Assembly (NCBI RefSeq): GCF_000611645.1
Contig: NW_014012981.1
Location: forward strand, 1,617-23,800
Length of the DNA: 22,184 bases
DNA from: Monoraphidium neglectum
Taxonomy: Eukaryota; Chlorophyta; Chlorophyceae; Sphaeropleales; Selenastraceae
Direction: 5' to 3'
The notes beneath the pieces were generated by a model. The model did no database searches and had not been told where the DNA came from. It saw nothing but the letters and a program-made list of their open reading frames with translations. A program made the position numbers and the translations under genes. How positions within the stretch are numbered: position 1 is the first letter of the stretch; each line of letters begins with the position of its first letter. This document shows positions 17,681 through 22,184 of this stretch, piece by piece.

Positions 17681-20648
17681 TGTGTGTGTGTGTGTGGGTG
17701 TGTGTGTGTGTGTGCGTGTGCGTGTGGATGTGCATGCGTGCGCTCGCGTGGAGGGGGTGAGGGAGTCGAAACAACAGCAGGGAGTCCCTGTTGCAAGAGG
17801 GCAGGTCGTGTCAAATGCGTTGCTCCCGAAGGCCCGCAGCAACATCGAAACAATGTCAATCAACTCCCTGAGCCAGACACCTTAGGACCCTAGCTAAAGG
17901 CCTCTACTGCCCAAGGATAGGCAAAGCCAAGGCACGGGCAATGAGTACCCACCCTCCTAGCAACCTACCTTGGCTGAACGCCCTCGCCGTTCCTCCATGC
18001 CGTCAGGATCCGCGGGTTGATGCCACGCGCCAGGCCGAGGTTGAGTCCCACCTGCGCCTTGCTGATGAGGTCGAGACCCACCTCCCCGCGCACCTTGGAC
18101 GCAGACCTGCACGGTCAGGCCGCAGCAGCGGTGTCAGAGTGTACATGTGATGATTCGAGAACATGAGGCACAGAGCAACCTGGCATCAGCGCGCCAGGTG
18201 GGCGCACTCGTTTCTGATAGCTCTCTGATGCACGCACCCTGGCACACGCGCAAGCAATAGCACGTCTGACGCGCAAATTTTTGTGGGCTGGACTTGCGTA
18301 TGCAGATCCAAACCCACCACATGTGCCTTGATTTGATCACTGTTGCACACTGGCCCTTGGCATTGCAGCCCTTGATCTTGTACTCCATCGCCTTGTCACT
18401 GAACTCCTTGATGTCCATAGTGGCTGGGGGTGACACAGGGTTGACACAATGTTTGATGTGTGTAACAGCCTTGTACTCAAGAGGTAGTGTTGGGGACCGG
18501 TGGCAGGGGCAACCGAACGTGGGTGGTGAACCGTGCACGGGGTCCTCATGCTGGGTGCCATAACCATGATATGCTGATGCACAAAAGGCGCCGAGCACAG
18601 CTGCAGGTCCGCCACCCATTCAGGCGTGCTGCAACCATTAGCACTGCCTCTGCTGCCTGCCACAGGGCCCTCTCCCGCGCAAGCCCACCGTTGGTCTGAG
18701 CGTACGTCTGCCAAACGGCAGCAGGCGTGGTCTTGGTGACTCCGGGGTTGGTGCTGCTGGGCCCCGACTCGCAGGTCCACTTGTTGTCGGGCTGCATCTT
18801 GCAGCCAGTCAAGGGGAACTCAATCTGAGCGGGGACGAGAATAATTGAAGTTGTCAATCACTGAAAGCATCTGCATGAGCAGAGATGCAACCTGGTGGGC
18901 ATGGGGGTTGAGAGCACCCCAGATTCCCGTGAAAAGGGTCTGTCACAGCTGCAGAAATGTTGGGTAGTGGCGGTGCCACCTGCTTGCATAACACTAGTTC
19001 TAGGGCGCGCAGCCAGCCGTAATCGTCAATCCCGGGCGCAGGGTGCAGGGTTGAGGCTACTCGCCCAGGTTGTCCGGCCGCCCTTGGTGAGGGGGTGCTT
19101 GGCAGCGGTGTGCTTGATGTGGTCGCGGGGGTGGAACAGCAGGAAGTTGTCGTAAATCTGGGACAAGATGTGAGTGAGGATTTTGCAGAACGGTCCAGAG
19201 GGGGTGCTGTCAGGGATTGGGGTGATCATCAGTTGAATGGCCCAATCTTGCTAGCAATGATTGTCCACTGGGTGTGCCGTTGATGCTGTTTCAGCCCAGA
19301 ATGTGACAAGGCAATTAGCCGGGAACATCACTCCATGCTTTGGGCTGCTTAGCTCGTGATTCATTCCAAGTCTGATATCTGCACCATCAAGCAGAAACAT
19401 TTGCAGGCACCACCTTGCTGTGACTGGCGCAAGAAGGCAGCGCTGGCTGAATGTCTGGCATGCGAGACGTTTGCCCAGCGCTTGCTTCACAGACCTTGTT
19501 GTTGACGGGGTGAGTAGATTTGCCAGCGTCCAGGTGCTCGTAGAACCACTTGATCATTTCTGCACGAGAAGTCAAAGCACATGTGGTTTGACAATGCAAT
19601 AAGTGCACTTATGCACGCTACAGAACACGTGCACGAGCACGGGGGGAGGCGCAGGCGCACAGGCGAAGGCGCAGGCGCACGCGCGCCCTCTTTTTCTCTC
19701 TCTCTCCCTCTCCCTCTCTCTCAGTCACATGCACACGTGCGCATGCAGGTAACTACTAATCTGTGCATCGTTCCCACACACACTGGGTTCCCCAAGCTCG
19801 TTATCTCGCATATTCACATTGCAGCACCAGGCTTGCGCTCACCAGGGGTGACGCCTTTGAGGGTTTTGTGTGCAACTGTGATGAAGAGCACTCCGTTGTC
19901 GTTCAGTTCGCAGGTGACCGACTTGGCATCATTCATGGTGCGAAACTGCAAGTGTATGCATGTGTGTGCGTAGGTGTTTGGTCAGGAGTGTGTAGATATA
20001 GTGGTATCTGTGTTGAGTTCAGAGTACGTGCAAGTAGTGCATGTTGGTACCTGCGCGGTAACTGAGCATAGGGTGTTTGCATGTGTGCACAGGCATGTGT
20101 ATTCTGTGTATGGGCGGTGTCCATAATTTCTTTAGCATCTTGCGTATGAAATTTCGATATTATAAATCTCGTGGCAGGCACCTGCCACATCGGCGGGCGG
20201 GCAGCGGGGAAGTCCTCGGTCGCAAATATCTGGTGGCAGGCGGGCGGAGGTGTGATGGGCAGAAGAGGGGTTGAAGAGAGTAGCATGCACCAATAAAAAT
20301 TCACTCATATTGCTCAAAAGTTTGCAAGACGCGAAAAGCAAGGTGTGGCTCAGCGGCGGGTGATGACACGCCCACGTCTTGAACACCACGGCTGCAGCGG
20401 CCGGCGGTGCCAGGGACAGGGGCCATGACGCGCCGCAACTCCCTGGCTGCGGCGCGTACTGCCTGACAGTCAGTATGGCGCTTACACACCTTTTGCTGGG
20501 CCGCATCTGTGGCGGCGGCATCTACACTCTCTACGTACGAGTCCGCATCCTTGGCCTCCTGCTCAGGGGTGTCATCGGAGCGCACGCTGCAGACGACCGC
20601 TGACAGCAGCGCTGCGATCAGCAGCAGCTTTATGGCTGAACGCTCCAT
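17435..20648 (-). CDS. secreted DAPG/phloretin-hydrolase-like protein, nine exons
   Basis: The exons are 20648-20490, 20229-20182, 19945-19843, 19559-19495, 19157-19065, 18824-18689, 18423-18351, 18106-17969 and 17576-17435, giving 318 residues with phase kept. Residues 1 to about 24 form a signal peptide ([20 protein letters not shown]). The core shows family-like motifs: [13 protein letters not shown] (101-113), [12 protein letters not shown] (130-141) and [18 protein letters not shown] (278-295). In characterised PhlG, as I recall, zinc is held by two His and two Glu, the last pair spaced H-x3-E. Here H279 and E283 fit that pair, H134 or H138 the first His, and E158 is a candidate for the other Glu. 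PhlG cleaves a C-C bond in acylated phloroglucinols. The substrate here is unknown. All introns are GT-AG except intron 5 (19064-18825), which starts GC. The middle (about 200-270) matches the family poorly and is the least certain part. Confidence 0.72.
17631..17728 (+). repeat. imperfect (TG)n microsatellite in an intron
   Basis: About 98 bases of interrupted TG repeat, with TGTAAG and GGTG breaks, lie in intron 8 of the DAPG-hydrolase-like gene. On the transcript strand this is a CA tract beginning about 55 bases upstream of the exon 9 acceptor. The opposite strand is read as poly-His/Thr in spurious frames. Confidence 0.9.
19647..19722 (+). repeat. short GGCGCA minisatellite plus CT-rich tract
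   Basis: Positions 19647-19680 repeat the motif AGGCGCAGGCGCAC with one variant hexamer between two copies. They are followed at about 19689-19722 by a CTCTCTCCCT-type polypyrimidine tract. Both lie in intron 3 of the DAPG-hydrolase-like gene (19842-19560). No function is implied. Confidence 0.7.
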
Positions 20649-21283
20649 GGTTTCTGCGTCGCTTACAGTCGTGGGGTCCTCGCTGAGCGCCGCGCGGGCC
20701 GGCTACCACAGTCAAAGATCGGTGGGGCTGTAGGCACAGCCGATTATGTCAATGAGTCTATCAAAATCATTTAAATAATTGATCACAATGAATGCGTGCG
20801 TCGGGGTGGCGGCGTTTCCATAGTGATCGGCGAGTACAACAGCCTCGCCCACCTGCCGATCCCCAAAGCATCTGCCCTGTGGTGGGATCGCCTGGACCTT
20901 CAAACAAACGCACATTCTCATTTATTTTCGTGACCGTTACAGCTGCGTATACTGCTATGGTATGCAGCTGCAAACGATCCACGTCGTCTTGCGCATGTCA
21001 GTGAACACTTGATCTGTGCAGTGGACGGATGCGCTGCCAAATCGAGCCCAGTCTACGCAGCCATAGCCTGATACCTCTGTAAGGATGTTGCTGTGTTGTT
21101 TCAGTAAGGACTGTTGAAATGCGTGTTCTCAGCAATCGCCCACCAGCCAGCAAAGCGAGGTTGATGTCCTCACGTTGCGCCGCGCTCGGGCCGCTGGCAA
21201 CACAGGCCAAGGAGGATGCAGCTTGCGACACAAACCGCACTCGCCTGTTTTCCGAGCCGGTATCCTTCACCCCCAACTGTAGA
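20649..21283. promoter_or_regulatory. intergenic region upstream of the DAPG-hydrolase-like gene
   Basis: About 635 bases between the start of the DAPG-hydrolase-like gene and the poly(A) signal of the FKBP gene. It should contain the promoter of the former. An AT-rich patch (TCATTTAAATAATTGATC, about 20764-20781) stands out but cannot be assigned. The open frames in it look fortuitous. Confidence 0.35.
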
Positions 21284-21288
21284 TTACA
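21284..21288 (-). terminator. TGTAA polyadenylation signal of the FKBP gene
   Basis: Minus-strand TGTAA lies 74 bases beyond the stop codon of the SlyD-like FKBP gene. The spacing closely mirrors that of VPS2. Confidence 0.6.
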
Positions 21289-21361
21289 ACAACCTCACAT
21301 GGCATGTCAACCCTCCTGTCTGGAACATTGCAGAGAACGGGGCCAAGGGCGCCCATGGCCC

Positions 21362-22184
21362 TCACTCGTCTGCCCTCTGGATGTCGACAAGCTCCAGCTC
21401 AAACAGCAGTGTCTTGCCGGCCCCGATGTTGTTAGCATCCAGCTTGATACCCTCCTCCGTCACCTGAAGTTGCACCAGTTGCGGCAGAGACGGCATGCGC
21501 ATGAAACTTGCGGTGAAAGGCAGGGGCAGGTCCAAGATCAAGAAGACGTCGGCTCAAGGGGTGGGGCAGTGCGGAATTGAGGCCCGAACGGCGCGCTGCC
21601 CGTCGAGACCGGCTGCAGACTGCTCAACACGAGTGTGCCATTGCAATACTTGATGATCAAACTGAGGGCGACATCCACCAAGCAAATCAGGCGAGCTGCA
21701 CGTGCAACCCCCCCCCCACACACACACACACACCTCCAGAACCACTGCCGTGCTGCCATTTGACAGCTCAATCACCAGCCCCTCGGCCAGGCCGCCGACG
21801 CTGTGAGATTAGCAGCAAGGGGGGTTCCAGGGAGTCGACCACGCTGTGCAAGGCGCCCAGGCTTGCCGGTTTGCAAGCGGCTTGAAAAGAGCGACAGGCA
21901 CCCGTTCGCTGTCCACCTGATATTTCAAGCGCAACGACCGTAGCCGAGCTTCCACGCTGACATCAGGCCCAGCCCCTGCTCCTGCTCCTGCTCCTGCTCG
22001 TGCCTCACTTCTTGTAGCGTCCCTCCAGCCGCTCCACCTCAGGGTGGTCCCGGGGCACAGCAAACAGCAGCTCTGGCCGCCAGTCGCCGCCAGAAAGCTC
22101 AATCTCCACCTTCTCCCCCACGCCAAGGCCGCGAACGGCGCCGTCGAATGCCTTTTGGGGCGTTTGCGGGGGTGGGGGGAGGGG
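21362..22184 (-). CDS. SlyD-like FKBP peptidyl-prolyl isomerase, 3' part
   Basis: The visible exons on the minus strand are 22184(or slightly inside)-22009, 21800-21734 and 21463-21362. Both introns are GT-AG, and the phase-2 and phase-0 joins are consistent. The product reads AFDGAVRGLGVGEKVEIEL (FKBP strand and helix), then RPELLFAVPRDHPEVERL (start of the SlyD-type insert-in-flap domain). GLVIELSNGSTAVVLE and IKLDANNIGAGKTLLFELEL then return to the FKBP core, ending VDIQRADE. SlyD-like FKBPs are prolyl isomerases with chaperone activity from the insert domain, and the LDANNIGAGKTL block equals the bacterial LDGNHPLAGKTL. There is no His/Cys-rich metal-binding tail as in bacterial SlyD. The N-terminal part and any targeting peptide lie beyond the window. 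The first bases at the right edge are C-rich and could be intron rather than exon. Confidence 0.85.
21717..21733 (-). repeat. (GT)8 tract at an FKBP 5' splice site, followed by G10
   Basis: On the minus strand the donor of the last FKBP intron (21733-21464) is the first GT of a GTGTGTGTGTGTGTGTG tract that runs directly into ten G (21717-21708 region). Exon 2 ends GAG at 21734. Confidence 0.85.
21975..21998 (+). repeat. four-copy CCTGCT hexamer repeat
   Basis: Four perfect CCTGCT copies lie in the first visible FKBP intron (22008-21801), about ten bases inside the donor. It is a small hexanucleotide microsatellite. Confidence 0.85.

Noticed and set aside
17178..17863. Frames with long His/Thr repeats near the TG microsatellite
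   Set aside because: They are simple translations of the microsatellite inside an intron.
20998..21276. Minus-strand frame of 92 codons between the FKBP and hydrolase genes
   Set aside because: It lies beyond the FKBP poly(A) motif, has no motif, and does not splice to either neighbour in phase.
1..22184. CRISPR arrays, prophage, bacterial operons, tRNA or rRNA genes
   Set aside because: No regularly spaced repeats, phage genes, ribosome-binding sites or tRNA-like arms were seen. The introns and algal poly(A) motifs show a eukaryotic nuclear locus.

Overview
This window is nuclear DNA from a eukaryote, most likely a green alga (Chlorophyta, probably Chlorophyceae). The genes are split by many GT-AG introns of about 90-470 bases. 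The plant/algal TGTAA polyadenylation motif lies shortly downstream of several stop codons. Coding DNA is GC-rich, and (CA)n and (CCG)n tracts are common. A 623-base run of N shows a draft assembly. There are no bacterial operons, rRNA, tRNA or CRISPR arrays that I can see. The species cannot be fixed from this sequence.

Six genes can be rebuilt exon by exon with consistent reading phase. From left to right: (1) VPS2/CHMP2, an ESCRT-III subunit, minus strand, 4173 to 1552, 7 exons, 237 residues, apparently complete. (2) A secreted carbohydrate-binding CBM9-like protein, plus strand, 5463 to 9225, 14 exons including a 21-base microexon, about 435 residues. (3) An F-box/leucine-rich-repeat protein, minus strand, 13635 to 10668, interrupted by the assembly gap. 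(4) An unrecognised protein of 367 residues with a basic low-complexity N-terminus and a helical, armadillo-like C-terminus, minus strand, 15969 to 14296, 3 exons. (5) A secreted DAPG/phloretin-hydrolase-like metalloenzyme, minus strand, 20648 to 17435, 9 exons, 318 residues, with one apparent GC-AG intron. (6) The 3' part of a SlyD-like FKBP peptidyl-prolyl isomerase, minus strand, cut by the right edge.

The first 1.5 kb holds no recognisable gene. It carries an unusual nested repeat: an inverted pair of about 135-140 bases, a direct pair of about 120 bases, and a two-copy 67/69-base tandem, each tandem copy containing TGTAA. VPS2 and the CBM9-like gene are divergent and share a 1.3 kb intergenic region. 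The CBM9-like and F-box/LRR genes converge on a 1.4 kb region with no gene I can support. The last four genes all lie head to tail on the minus strand. These are ordinary nuclear genes with no evident shared pathway. Two products (CBM9-like and DAPG-hydrolase-like) look secreted and could act on extracellular sugars or phenolics, but nothing in the sequence links them.

The points most worth a second look are the nested repeat, the putative secreted DAPG-hydrolase-like enzyme with its GC-AG intron, the two introns whose 5' splice site is itself the first unit of a (GT)n microsatellite, the 21-base microexon, and the unnamed 367-residue protein.
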